This document shows positions 9,592 to 19,279 of a DNA stretch of 64,000 bases, in pieces (position 1 is the stretch's first letter; each line of letters begins with the position of its first letter). Source of the DNA: Histoplasma ohiense. Lineage: Eukaryota; Ascomycota; Eurotiomycetes; Onygenales; Ajellomycetaceae. Under the pieces are notes generated by a model. It was given only the letters and a program-made list of their open reading frames with translations, searched no databases and was not told the origin of the DNA. Both the position numbers and the translations under genes were made by a program. The stretch is taken from NCBI GenBank assembly GCA_017607445.1, contig JAEVHH010000004.1:1426001-1490000 (forward strand), given 5' to 3'.

Positions 9592-11970
9592 ATGTCTAGG
9601 ACTAGGCCTGCCATGAATGGTAACAACCGCACCCTCGACACTGATGAAAAAACCGACTATTCAAGATGGAGACTGCGCGATGACCGTGGTCGACAAACGT
9701 GGCATTATTTGAAGACTGACGAGGAATTGAAGGCGTGGCCGCAGACTGTTGCGGACAAGTACTTTCTTGGGCTCCCCACCGTTCGTCAAAAATTTCATTC
9801 CCCTCCCCGTCCATCATCATATATTAATAGATTTTAAATAACATAGGGCCTTCCTGACCTACCTCCCGCGAAAAGGCCGCTGGACGCTGCGTCCAATGGC
9901 CTTTCTTTCCTTTCAAAACTTCAACTCGAGCCTGGAAATTGGGGTTGCGAGTACGGAGGGCCCATGTTTCTTCTGCCAGGCTTGATCGTCACCTGGTACG
10001 TTACGAACACTCCGATTCTTCCTGAGTACGCAGTCGAAATCAAACGATACTTATTTGCACGGCAACACCCGGAAGATGGTGGTTGGGGTCTACATATCGA
10101 GGCTCACAGCTCGGTATTTGGCACCTGTATGAACTACACAGCACTTCGAATCCTGGGTGCCAGCCCGGAAGACCCCAGGATGATTAAGGCCCGTGGCATG
10201 CTACATAAGCTAGGTGGTGCCTTGTACGCTCCTCATTGGGCAAAATTTTGGCTTAGTGTCTTGGGAGTCATGGAATGGGAGGCTGTTAATCCCGTTCCAC
10301 CAGAACTCTGGTTTGTGTGCCACCATTAAGCCCCCAACTGCTGATTCGCTTGAACTCTAATTTCTCCCATGCCAGGTTGCTTCCGGACTGGGTTCCATTC
10401 GCGCCATGGAGATGGTGGATCCATATGCGTCAAGTATTCCTTCCCATGACCTATGTGTATTCAAAGAAATTCAGCCACCCAGTGGACGATTTCACTCGAC
10501 AACTGAGAGAGGAAATTTACACTCAACCATATGCATCCATTAATTTTCATTCTTATCGTGGTGCTATAGCTGATGCCGATAACTATTACCCAAAGCACTG
10601 GCTCCTAAACGTGCTTTTCTGGGTGCTAGCAAACGTCTGGAGTGTAATCCGATGGCCCTCCTTGGTCAAGCGCGCAGAGGACTGGGTGTGGGAGTTGATT
10701 ACAATGGAAGATCGAAACACGGATTATGCCGGTCTAGGACCCGTGAACGCACCAATGAACACCCTCTGTTGTTATATACATGACGGACCCGGGAGTTATA
10801 CCTTCCGTCGACATCTTGACCGGTTGCACGACTACATGTGGATGAAAAACGAAGGTATGCTCATGAACGGTACGAATGGAGTGCAAGTCTGGGATACAGC
10901 ATTCATCGTCCAGGCGATCGATGTCGCGGGCTTTGCGGATGCTCCAGAATGGCGTCCCATGCTCCTCAAAGCATTGGAATTTTTGGAGGATCATCAAATG
11001 ACAGAAAATGTTGCTCAACAAGACCGCTGCTACCGCCATCGGACTAAGGGTGCGTGGCCCTTCAGTAACAAAACACAGGGATACACTGTAAGCGACTGTA
11101 CTGCAGAAGGCCTTCGTGCTGCACTCCAGCTGCAGAAAGTCCATGGTTTCCCCCCGTTGATTTCCGATGCGAGACTGAAGGATGCCGTGGATACCCTTAT
11201 TTCCATGCAGAACAAGACCGGGGGTTTCACAGAATACGAGACAACTCGAGGATCCCAGTACCTTGAGTGGCTCAATGCCGCAGAAGTATTCGGTGGCATC
11301 ATGATAGGATACGATTATCCCGAATGCACGACCGCTGTCCTTACCGCTCTGTCGTTTTTCAGCAAATTTTTCCCAGATTACCGCGCCGACGATATCAAGA
11401 GAGTAAAATCCAAAGCAGTGGGCTACATTCGCCGGTCACAGCGCTCTGACGGGAGCTGGTATGGTAGCTGGGGTGTCTGTTTTACATATGCAGCTATGTT
11501 TTCTCTGGAGAGTCTTGCACATGTTGGCGAAACATTCGAAACTAGCGAGCGGGTTCGCCGCGGCTGCAAATTTCTAGTGGACAGACAAATGGACGACGGT
11601 GGCTGGGGAGAGTCGTATCTCAGTTCTGAGAAAAAAGTCTACACGCACTACGAAACATCACAAGTTGTCCAGACTTCTTGGGCATGTCTTGCGCTGATGG
11701 AAGCAGATTATCCGAACAAGGATGTTCTCAAAAGGGCAATGAAGCTGATTATGACAAAACAAGAAGCAAATGGGGAGTGGTCGCAAAATGGAATCGAGGG
11801 TGTGTTCAATCAGTCATGGTATGTTGTGTTATTTTCAAAAAGAAAGGAGGGGTGATGAATAATGCTAACGGTTGTCTAGCATGATATCCTATCCTAATTA
11901 CAAACTTTACTGGACAGTACGGGCATTAGGCCTATACGCAAGGAAATTCGGCAACGAAGAAATCCTTTAG
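9592..11970 (+). CDS. ERG7: Oxidosqualene cyclase, lanosterol synthase type, four exons
   Basis: Exons are 9592-9780, 9847-10310, 10376-11818 and 11880-11970, giving 728 residues, the normal family length. The enzyme cyclises 2,3-oxidosqualene on the ER or lipid-droplet membrane in ergosterol synthesis. The catalytic acid motif SDCTAE has its aspartate at residue 458, matching D456 of yeast Erg7. QW-type repeats are clear, for example EDGGWG, DGSWYGSWG, DDGGWGESY and ANGEWSQNGIEGVFN. Near the C terminus the sequence reads FNQSCMIS, close to the NKSCAIS type reported for lanosterol synthases and unlike the APPGGMR type of protostadienol synthase. That supports lanosterol synthase, but fungi often carry paralogues and product specificity is inferred. 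The first intron has a weak GTTCGT donor. Confidence 0.93.
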
Positions 11971-12409
11971 CTTAACCGGATAAATTCAAACATAGGGCGA
12001 CACGGGTTTTATTTAGTAGGACCGGCGATTATTTCCTCTTCAAACTAATAATAATAATAATCTTAATTCTTTTCCTTTCGGTTCTATAGATGAAGAAGAA
12101 TGCTCCAGACCCAGAAGCTGTCACGTGTTTTTAACTGTATCTAAAATTCTGGAGCTGATTCCGATCTCAAACCATCAATCGAATGAAGTCAGCCAATGTC
12201 AAATTTTAAGTCGCTCACCCTAACGCACTTCTGATGTACTCGCCATTTATTTCCTCAAGAGCAATTTTATTAAGAGTACAAAAGCGGGCGGAAATAACCA
12301 CTTAGCCTGTGTAACCTTGCACCAACGCACCAGCAACTCTCTCACTCCAAAACTCTCCCCCCCCACTACACCTAACCCCAAACTCCATCATAAGGGTTGC
12401 CAACTCAAA
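11971..12409. other. Intergenic region, ERG7 3' end and SGT1 promoter
   Basis: A short AT-rich segment with ATAATAATAATAAT near 12047 is followed by a C-rich leader just before the SGT1 ATG. Nothing else is seen. Confidence 0.5.
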
Positions 12410-13953
12410 ATGGATGAGGCCCAACGAGGTGCCAAGGCTCTTGCAGTCTCAAATTTCCCAGCGGCAATCGAGCACTATACGCGTGCCCTGATCATCAACC
12501 CACACGCTGCAGACTACTACATCAAACGCTCGACGGCATACTCGCGCCTCCGCACAGAGGACGGGGGCTCCAACGGCCAGGCAGCTCTCCACGATGCCGA
12601 GATGGCCGTGGCACTGGGTCTGCAGCGTGCGAGACGGGAACAGATACTGGCGGGCCAAATGCGCCGAGCCATTGCGCTTTTCCAGCTTGGGAGATATGGA
12701 GATGCGGATTTTGTGTTTAAAGTCGTCAGGGGTAAAGTTGGGCCGAGCGCCGTAAATACCATGGAGTCGGCGATGGTGGCGAATAGTGGCAGCGCTACTT
12801 CTGCGACTGCAACTAGTAAAGAACTGGATATTTGGGAACTCAAGGTAGGGAATTGGATGAGAAAGTTGGAGAAAGATGATGAACGGTTGCGCGTGACTGT
12901 TCAGGAATTCCCCGATATTAGGGTGCCGGAGGAAGCGAAGTTGAAGGAAATTTTCCGCAAGCAGCTGGAGGAGAATGTCGGGATGACTGCTGGGAATACG
13001 GGCGCAGTAGAAGAATCTGTAAACAACGGGAGGAATGTGTCTGCGTTAGGAAATACGGCACCAGAAGGGTCACAGCGGACATCGACAGCACCGCCCAGAG
13101 CGAATCCACAAGCTCCCGTCGTGACCAACGTTCGGCATGAGTGGTATCAGACGCACGACACCGTAGTCGTAACCTTGTACGCGAAGGGCGTTCCAAAAGA
13201 AAAGGCTGATATTGATATCCAGGAAGACTCCGTATGTACATGTACAACGCGTGGCTACATCTTCACCACAGATATCGAATCTAATCTGCTAACCATTCGA
13301 AGGTCTCTGTAGCATTCCCTATGGCCTCTGGATCAGACTTCTCTTTCAATCTTGAGCCCCTATTTTCACTCGTCGATTCAACCGCCTCCAAAGCAACTGT
13401 GATGTCTACAAAAATAGAAATAATTCTTCGCAAGAAACAGCCAGGTCAAAAATGGGGCGCCCTAGAAGCTACATCTACAGCCCAGCCAGCAACAACCAGC
13501 AGTAAAGGAAATATCAGCCCTACTATACCACCGGCCACAAAGGTATCACCACAACCGAGCACCACAACACCATCTACAGACCATACCCCCTCGTACCCTA
13601 CCTCATCCCGCAATGGCCCAAAGGATTGGGATAAAGTGGCCTCCTCCTTGACGAAGAAAAGCAAGAAGAAGGAATCCAAGGGCAAAGAGAAAGAAGAATC
13701 GTCCACTAGCACCGACAAGGATGCCAAGGAAGATGTCGACGATGAAGATGAAGGTGTCGAATCCGATACTTCAGAGTACGGAACCGGAGATCCGGTTGAT
13801 GCTTTTTTCAAGAAGTTGTACGCCAAGGCGGACCCTGACACGCGCCGGGCTATGGTGAAGAGCTACTATGAGAGCGAGGGGACGGCGCTCAGTACGAATT
13901 GGAGTGAGGTGAGGAAAGGCAAGGTGGGGGTTAAGCCGCCCTCTGATGATTGA
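12410..13953 (+). CDS. SGT1: SGT1 co-chaperone (TPR-CS-SGS), two exons
   Basis: Exons are 12410-13231 and 13303-13953, giving 490 residues. Three domains occur in the standard order. An N-terminal TPR region (about residues 1-110) starts at MDEAQRGAKALAVSNFPAAI. A CS/p23-like domain starts at RHEWYQTHDTVVVTLYAKGV near residue 242 and continues after the intron to IILRKKQPGQKWGALE. A C-terminal SGS domain follows, with GPKDWDKVA, DPVDAFFKKLYAKADPDTRRAM and SYYESEGTALSTNWSEV. SGT1 links Hsp90 to SCF ubiquitin ligase and kinetochore (CBF3) assembly. A Lys/Asp/Glu/Ser-rich linker joins CS and SGS. The ATG at 12410 is the first in frame. Confidence 0.95.
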
Positions 13954-15651
13954 ATTGAATGAATGGAATGGTCGGTCGGGTGATCAATTCTTCCACCTTT
14001 TTTTTCCTTGGCTTTCAAAGGAGCTGTTTTCTAGCTTGGAGTCAGCCGACACTATAGCTGCGAGGGATATGAACTAGGGAGAGGGGGGAGCTTCACGGGA
14101 GGAGAGGGATCGGCTTTGGATTCAAGCTGGTCAGAAAGATACCCTTGAGGGTGAAGAGATAGCTACACAGCGAAGTTGAAATAATTTTAACGAAGAATAC
14201 GATTTCAGTTGTTAGATCACGATCCACGGGCAGCAGTTTCCCTGTTCCTTTTCACTTTGCCTTATCTTTTGATTGTACGACTCTAATGCTGGAAATAGCG
14301 ATCTCTATCAAGGAACTGACTCAATTTCAAAACAACTAGCGTTTTTGGTTCATCCTCTATCGTGTTCTTCGCTGCCCTAGCCACTTGGTCAATGCATCCC
14401 ATTTCACCATTCACTACAGCAAAAGCAACGACCTTTGAAATGGGGGTAGCTTTCGTGTGACTCTCTCATGGAAATGTACCGCCACGGGCTATTTTATGTC
14501 ACAAGTCTTTACATCTCCGCAGTGAGTGTCTAGAAAAAGAAGCCACTTTTTAACTCTTTCAATTAGTTTTTGCTTCTCAATAGGATATTTGGCATATTAT
14601 TGTCTTTTTAATTCTTTATAGGAAACTGATTACCATACAGTGTGGTGAGCCGCACGATTACCCACCGAGCGCCCCGTAATAAAAACTAGTAGTAAAGGGG
14701 GTTTGCAGTGCAAGCGCCTGCGTTTTCTAAGCTATGACTGTCAAACATCCTGAGAATACCCTGGTAACAATACTTGCCAGACGGCAGAAAATCTTATTGC
14801 ATCACTAAGTAGATAGCTAAGCCGACCTGCCACACATTTTAATTATCGGCTTTCTTCTTCGAATATTTCATTCATTGTTTGAACTAGACTGGCCGTGTGA
14901 CCATGCATGGGACTAGGACTAAATTTTTCCTTAGTCCCATTATCAGATATCTTAGTTCTGGTCCCATATAGTGTTTATCAAATCAGTCACTTTACATGAT
15001 TTATATAATTCTAGTCCCAGATCATGTTTGATTTATAAATTAACAGTTCTGGTTCCATTATGGGACCATGACTTACCCTATAGATTGACAGTGGTAGATA
15101 GATTGGCAGCACTAGATAGAGGTGATATTCTCCACCAATCATATCATCAGAATGATATCTAGATATGTATTATATATCATCAGAACAGGACCAAACCTCA
15201 GTCAAAATCATAGTCAGTCCCAGATCATGTTCTTATTTTTGATAGTCAGTCACTTTATATGAAATATCAAGATTTATTAGTCCCATTTCACTCATGTTTT
15301 AATAATTCTAGTCACCGTAGCCTTATAGGGCTGGAACGCAATGACTAAGCAGAGTTATCTCGATGGCATGGATATCTATTGAGATATAATTATCCAGCAA
15401 TGATATGAAGCTCAAGTAATAAAACACTAATATCAATACCTAACAATATATATACTATTGCTGATATCACTATCTAGCAATATCTGCTTTATTCATGTTG
15501 TTCTCCAATGTTACATCTTAGTAGATGCACTATATATATGCATATGTAACTGGTTGTAGCAAGCGCGAAGCATGCTTGTTTAGTTATATAAAAGATCTAT
15601 ATTGATATTGACTAATCTCTGGTCACAACGTATGCCATGGGAAACAGAGAT
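13954..15651. other. Long AT-rich gene-free block with degenerate repeats
   Basis: No coding sequence was recognised in 1.7 kb. Between about 14,900 and 15,320 several words recur with changes: AGTCCCAGATCATGTT at about 15,014 and 15,219, CAGTCACTTTA[CT]ATGA at about 14,985 and 15,246, and many GTCCCAT or GGGAC words on both strands. From 15,400 to 15,500 TATCTAGCAATAT-type words repeat. This looks like an old, mutated transposon or repeat cluster, but no terminal repeats or protein remnant could be fixed. Confidence 0.4.
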
Positions 15652-16342
15652 TTAACCACTCTCTGCTTCTCTCCCCTCATCTAACCGTTGAGCAAGCACT
15701 TGGCAGGGCCATTCGCCTTTCACCCTAAAACTTTCAAATCGCTTAAACCCCTGAGACTCGTAGTATTGAACCAATTTGCCGTCGCCGCCTGCATAGCAAT
15801 CCACCCGTAACAGCAAGGCTCCAGCTTTGTTGGCAACATCACGGGCGTGTTCTAAAAGGCGCGTGCCGATCTTGCTGCCAGCGTATCGTCGATCCGTGAC
15901 TAACAACCGTACGTAAATCTCAGGCTCAGAGACAGGGGCCACATAAGACATTTTCTCCCCGAGAGCAAGCGCTCCTACAATGACCCTCGGAGCTCCGCCG
16001 TTCTCGGTTGGAGAGTTGATATTGAAGTGTCGATCTTGGCCCGGTATGGGAGCGTCACCAGCATCCTTGACCGCGAGCCAAAGACCTTGCCCTGTTGTTG
16101 CGAGTTCTCTGGATTGCTCAACTCGTTGCAAATTCTCGGAAAACAATGCTGTCCCCCATTGCCCAGTTCTGCCTTGCGATTCCAGCCATTTCACTGCCAT
16201 GTCGAGAAGATGAAGGACCGCTGGACAGTCGTCAACCGTTCCTCGTACAATAGCCAGGTCGTGGACTTCTGTGCTTCGAAAAATTTTAGTATATATGAAC
16301 AGCAAGTCTTGCACCTCTATGGTTCACAAAATATTGTCTCCC

Positions 16343-16374
<32 letters not shown>

Positions 16375-16431
16375 CATCTATCTGTGTGTTTAGAGTGATG
16401 CTTCACAGAATAATACTTACTTTGATGCCAT
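15652..16431 (-). CDS. GNAT-family N-acetyltransferase, two exons
   Basis: The main exon is 16273-15652. I propose an 11-base first exon at 16431-16421 (ATG GCA TCA AA), followed by a GTAAGT donor and a 147-base intron ending in CGAAG. The join gives MASNTEVHDLAIVRG and 210 residues in frame. Without it, the open frame has no ATG at its N terminus. The fold is GNAT: an N-terminal strand, YVRLLVTDRRYAGSKIGTRLLEHA (the RYAGSKIG part is the acetyl-CoA pyrophosphate-binding motif A), then ALLLRVDCYAGGDGKLVQYY and ESQGFKRFE. The substrate cannot be told from sequence. The intron contains a run of 29 T on the plus strand. Confidence 0.75.
16346..16374 (+). repeat. Poly-T run of 29 bases
   Basis: An uninterrupted run of 29 T follows a C run. 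It lies in the proposed intron of the minus-strand GNAT gene, where the transcript would carry poly-A. Confidence 0.95.
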
Positions 16432-16768
16432 TTATTCAAGGTGTTTTGATTTGAAGAGAGATGTTGAATATTCTCTATACACTGAATTGAAAAAGTTGAG
16501 AAAAATCTAGGAGAATATCATTTGCTGTGATATTAATATCAGATCAAAGATGAGTATTGAGTGCAAAATTATGACTCTTGTTTCATCTGTAAAGCTGTTG
16601 ACACTGTTGCCTGATTTTCTTTTCCTAGCTCGCTAGTGTAAGAGCTAGCTCTTTTCGAACCTTTCTCTCTTTTTCTCTTGCACATGTGTGTTTTCTCTTC
16701 ATCGTCACATTATGGCACTTCGTAAAAAAATGGACCTTACAATTAAGTATGGCGGAATACATTAAAAA
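16432..16768. other. Intergenic region between GNAT and HExxH genes
   Basis: About 340 AT-rich bases. They should hold the GNAT promoter and the 3' UTR of the upstream minus-strand gene. Nothing else is seen. Confidence 0.5.
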
Positions 16769-17797
16769 TCAAGAAAGGCCTTTCTTCACCTTTTTTCCCC
16801 CGCAAATTTTCATCATCTCAATAGGCCTACGCCTCTTCCTCGGACTTTGCATTTCCACACGCACATCACTTCCACGCGTCTTTCTTTTCAACGGAGACTC
16901 CAAGTGCCTATCGATCAGCTCATCTTCAAGGAATGCATGGCGCACGTATACATCAATGGGCGGCCGTAAAGGGTGTGTATCCACGATCCAGTGCTCTTCG
17001 GAAAACAGTCGACGGATCCAGCTCTCGTTCACCTTCATCATTTCAAAGTTCCAGGCACTGCTGTGAATGCAGACCCCGCGAATTTTAAATAAATCATTTT
17101 CTGCTGTGCAGACCGGATGGATTCGACCTCCGAATGCACGCGTTTCCCAACCAGTACCAGCTTCGCGGCATGTGATTCCGGGAGGAGTTTCGAACGGCTC
17201 ACCGTCAGGACGTAGTTTGCCTCCATGAATATATCTGAATTCCAGTATATGGGCTAATTCATGGCATAGCAATACTGCTAGGAAGAAGAGACCAGCGAGT
17301 TTTTGACTGTCTCGGTGCCCCGGATTCCTGAGAAGGCGAATGAGATTGTAGTCTAAGACGATCAAATCTGATGCTGCGTCGGGGCGTAGAGATGTTTCCG
17401 CGAAAGGGCGGAAGTTCGATTCCATTTCGGGATCGAAGTCAATGTCAGGCATCACGTTTTTGACCCGACTGATAACTTCATCCTTTGATAGCTCAAGTTC
17501 TCCATCTGAATCAAGCCACCCTTCTGTTGGGTTACGGTGCTGACGCCGGACAAATATTCGGAATGACTCCCAACGTTGGATTATAATTCGCGAGGCGAGG
17601 AGGAGAGCTGGTTCGATTAGTGTGTACGCGGTATCAGCGACACGAGTTTTTTTGAGGAGCATTGGAAATATAGCTCGTGGGAATAGATTTTCAATTTCAA
17701 GACTGCAAAAGTCATGAGGGTAATCACTGTAGTCTTCGAGGATAAAGTCTTGATCACGGAAAGCGAATGACGTGTGCTCGGTATGCATGTTTGCCAT
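16769..17797 (-). CDS. HExxH (HELAH) metallopeptidase-like protein of unknown function
   Basis: A single exon of 342 residues. The central segment FFLAVLLCHELAHILEFRYI has an HExxH zinc-binding motif at residues 179-183. About 30 residues later CREAGTGWETRAFGG supplies Glu212 in an E-x-G-x-x-W-E setting, a plausible third zinc ligand as in gluzincin-type enzymes. No signal peptide or membrane segment is visible. The C-terminal 60 residues are strongly basic (KRKTRG, PRKRRRP, KKVKKG), suggesting nuclear targeting or nucleic-acid contact. I do not recognise a named family member; uncharacterised fungal proteins with this arrangement are known to me. Peptidase activity is inferred from the motif only. 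Confidence 0.7.
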   Translation of the reverse strand: MANMHTEHTSFAFRDQDFILEDYSDYPHDFCSLEIENLFPRAIFPMLLKKTRVADTAYTLIEPALLLASRIIIQRWESFRIFVRRQHRNPTEGWLDSDGELELSKDEVISRVKNVMPDIDFDPEMESNFRPFAETSLRPDAASDLIVLDYNLIRLLRNPGHRDSQKLAGLFFLAVLLCHELAHILEFRYIHGGKLRPDGEPFETPPGITCREAGTGWETRAFGGRIHPVCTAENDLFKIRGVCIHSSAWNFEMMKVNESWIRRLFSEEHWIVDTHPLRPPIDVYVRHAFLEDELIDRHLESPLKRKTRGSDVRVEMQSPRKRRRPIEMMKICGGKKVKKGLS

Positions 17798-17997
17798 ATT
17801 GGACGTAGAGATCTATTCTTGAGACTTCAAGTGACTTGGTTAACCGCTAAAGGTTGGTTTAGCTCAAGCGTGATTTGGCAGTTTCTTGATTCGCATTTCA
17901 GTCATGATACATGGTGATGAACACTTTCAAATAATGAATCTGAGATGCGGATTCGATGATGTTACGATGACTTAATTTTGATCCTCTGACTTGAATA
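17798..17997. other. Spacer between the HExxH gene and the transposon relic
   Basis: This 200-base segment should contain the promoter of the HExxH gene. It ends at the TA dinucleotide that precedes the transposon inverted repeat. Confidence 0.5.
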
Positions 17998-18407
17998 ACC
18001 GTGCCAAGCGCACTCACTCTCTCTAGTGAGTGCACCAGGTAATCACACCATAAAGGTACTATTTTGAATATTATGAACTTCAAAAATTCATCATTATTCA
18101 ACACCATGTCTATCTGTAATATAAAGATCATCTATATACTCTGTAGAGGCTGTAGAATCTGCTATGAATTGAGATTCATTAATATTATAATGTTGTGATT
18201 GATTTATTATGATTCTCAGAGATTTGATTTCAACTGATTAAAGAGCTCTAATACTCTTTTTTTGATTCCTCTGCTCTGTGATTTGCAATCTTGCAATTTG
18301 CATTTTTTATAGTGAGGACTCCATCTACTTGTATCTGTCTGTGGATGGATTTGACAATTCAACATCTATTTGTGTAATAAAAGTCACAGTTGGAGGTGGG
18401 ATCTCAG

Positions 18408-18420
18408 AATCAATTCGTAA
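18408..18420 (-). promoter_or_regulatory. Putative self-complementary primer-binding site
   Basis: The minus strand reads TTACGAATTGATT directly after the LTR end. It pairs perfectly with AATCAATTCGTAA inside the LTR (18,484-18,472), near the expected transcript start. Tf1/sushi-type retrotransposons prime reverse transcription by folding the 5' end of their own RNA onto such a site. Confidence 0.6.
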
Positions 18421-18746
18421 TGTAACGGGCGTACTACTGATTAACAGACTAAGCACTATCCTAAATACAGATTACGAATTGATTGAAGAAAGAAAGAGAA
18501 AAGAGACCAGAAGGAAAGGTCGTACGAAGGGGGTTCTTATAGAGGAGAGAATCCGAGAGATCGGGACGGAAGAATATCAGGAGCCGCGCCACAGTGGAGC
18601 GCGGAGCGGAAGAACATCGAGGGTTACGCGGAGGAATCGTTAGGAACTACGCGAATGCGGAGTAGGGTCGCGATGACAAGGACGAGCGGGTGCAGGAGGG
18701 GAGTTGGTTGCGTAAGTTAACTACTAACAGGTGCTAACCCGTCACA
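18421..18746 (-). mobile_element. Retrotransposon LTR (326 bp), probable Ty3/gypsy self-priming type
   Basis: Read on the minus strand the segment starts TGTGACGGGTTAGCACC and ends GCCCGTTACA. Its ends are thus TG...CA with a short terminal inverted repeat (TGTRACGGG). A TATAAGAA box lies at about 18,543-18,536. About 60 bases downstream of it lies AATCAATTCGTAAT at 18,484-18,471. Its exact complement lies immediately beyond the LTR end, where a primer-binding site belongs. No 5-bp target duplication is seen (GATGA versus CGTAA), which suggests the rest of the element was deleted rather than that this is a clean solo LTR. Confidence 0.68.
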
Positions 18747-19044
18747 GATGAGTCTTTGACATTTGATTTGTGGCAGCTTTGATATACTCAATCATGGAGA
18801 GGCAAAATTTTCTATTCAATTGCTCAATCCATCTCTTAATTGTCTCCTTCTGGCTATCGGTTAACAATCAATGGATTGGAACTCTTATAGTTCTTGATTT
18901 CCTTCCATTGATGTGTCTGATCACGGTTGTATATGGGATGTTGAATTCTCACACCACAGAGGTGATTTTTAATTTTGGATTTGATTTTGATATGTCAACA
19001 GCATTTTGAAGCTGAGATTCAGTGTAATTGAATGATTTAGACAT
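18747..19044 (-). pseudogene. N-terminal fragment of a pogo/Fot1-type transposase
   Basis: From the ATG at 19,044 the minus strand reads MSKSFNYTESQLQNAVDISK, then (after NPKLKITSVV and a TGA stop) EFNIPYTTVIRHINGRKSRT. After a second TGA it reads LLTDSQKETIKRWIEQLNRK. This is the psq-type helix-turn-helix followed by the start of the CENP-B-like domain, as in Fot1/pogo transposases. Both stops are TGA. The fragment ends where the LTR begins at 18,746. Confidence 0.78.
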
Positions 19045-19279
19045 GGCTGCAGTGATTAATGGATATTTGAAGATGAAGAATGGGAGAATTCAAAATATTA
19101 CCTTTATGGTGTGATTACCTTTGAGTCGCGTTTGGCACGGTTATCGCTCAATTGCAGTTTGTGTTGGAGGGATTGTCACGGTTTGGACGACGTCGGTACA
19201 TAAAACAGGACCTTAAAATCCCCGAAATTATCAAAATGTAGTATTATAAACGGTGACCTACGAAGTTTTTTTTCTCTAT

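Larger units (their letters stand above)
17998..19141 (-). mobile_element. Relic Fot1/pogo-like (Tc1/mariner) DNA transposon
   Basis: The ends are inverted repeats. Both start ACCGTGCCAA[AG]CGC, and both contain AGGTAATCACACCATAAAGG about 20-45 bases inward. TA dinucleotides flank both ends (17,996-17,997 and 19,142-19,143), the target-site duplication of Tc1/mariner elements. Reading inward from the right end on the minus strand gives a transposase N terminus with stop codons (see the separate entry). A retrotransposon LTR interrupts it, and the C-terminal half of the transposase is missing or unrecognisable. The element is dead. Confidence 0.82.
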
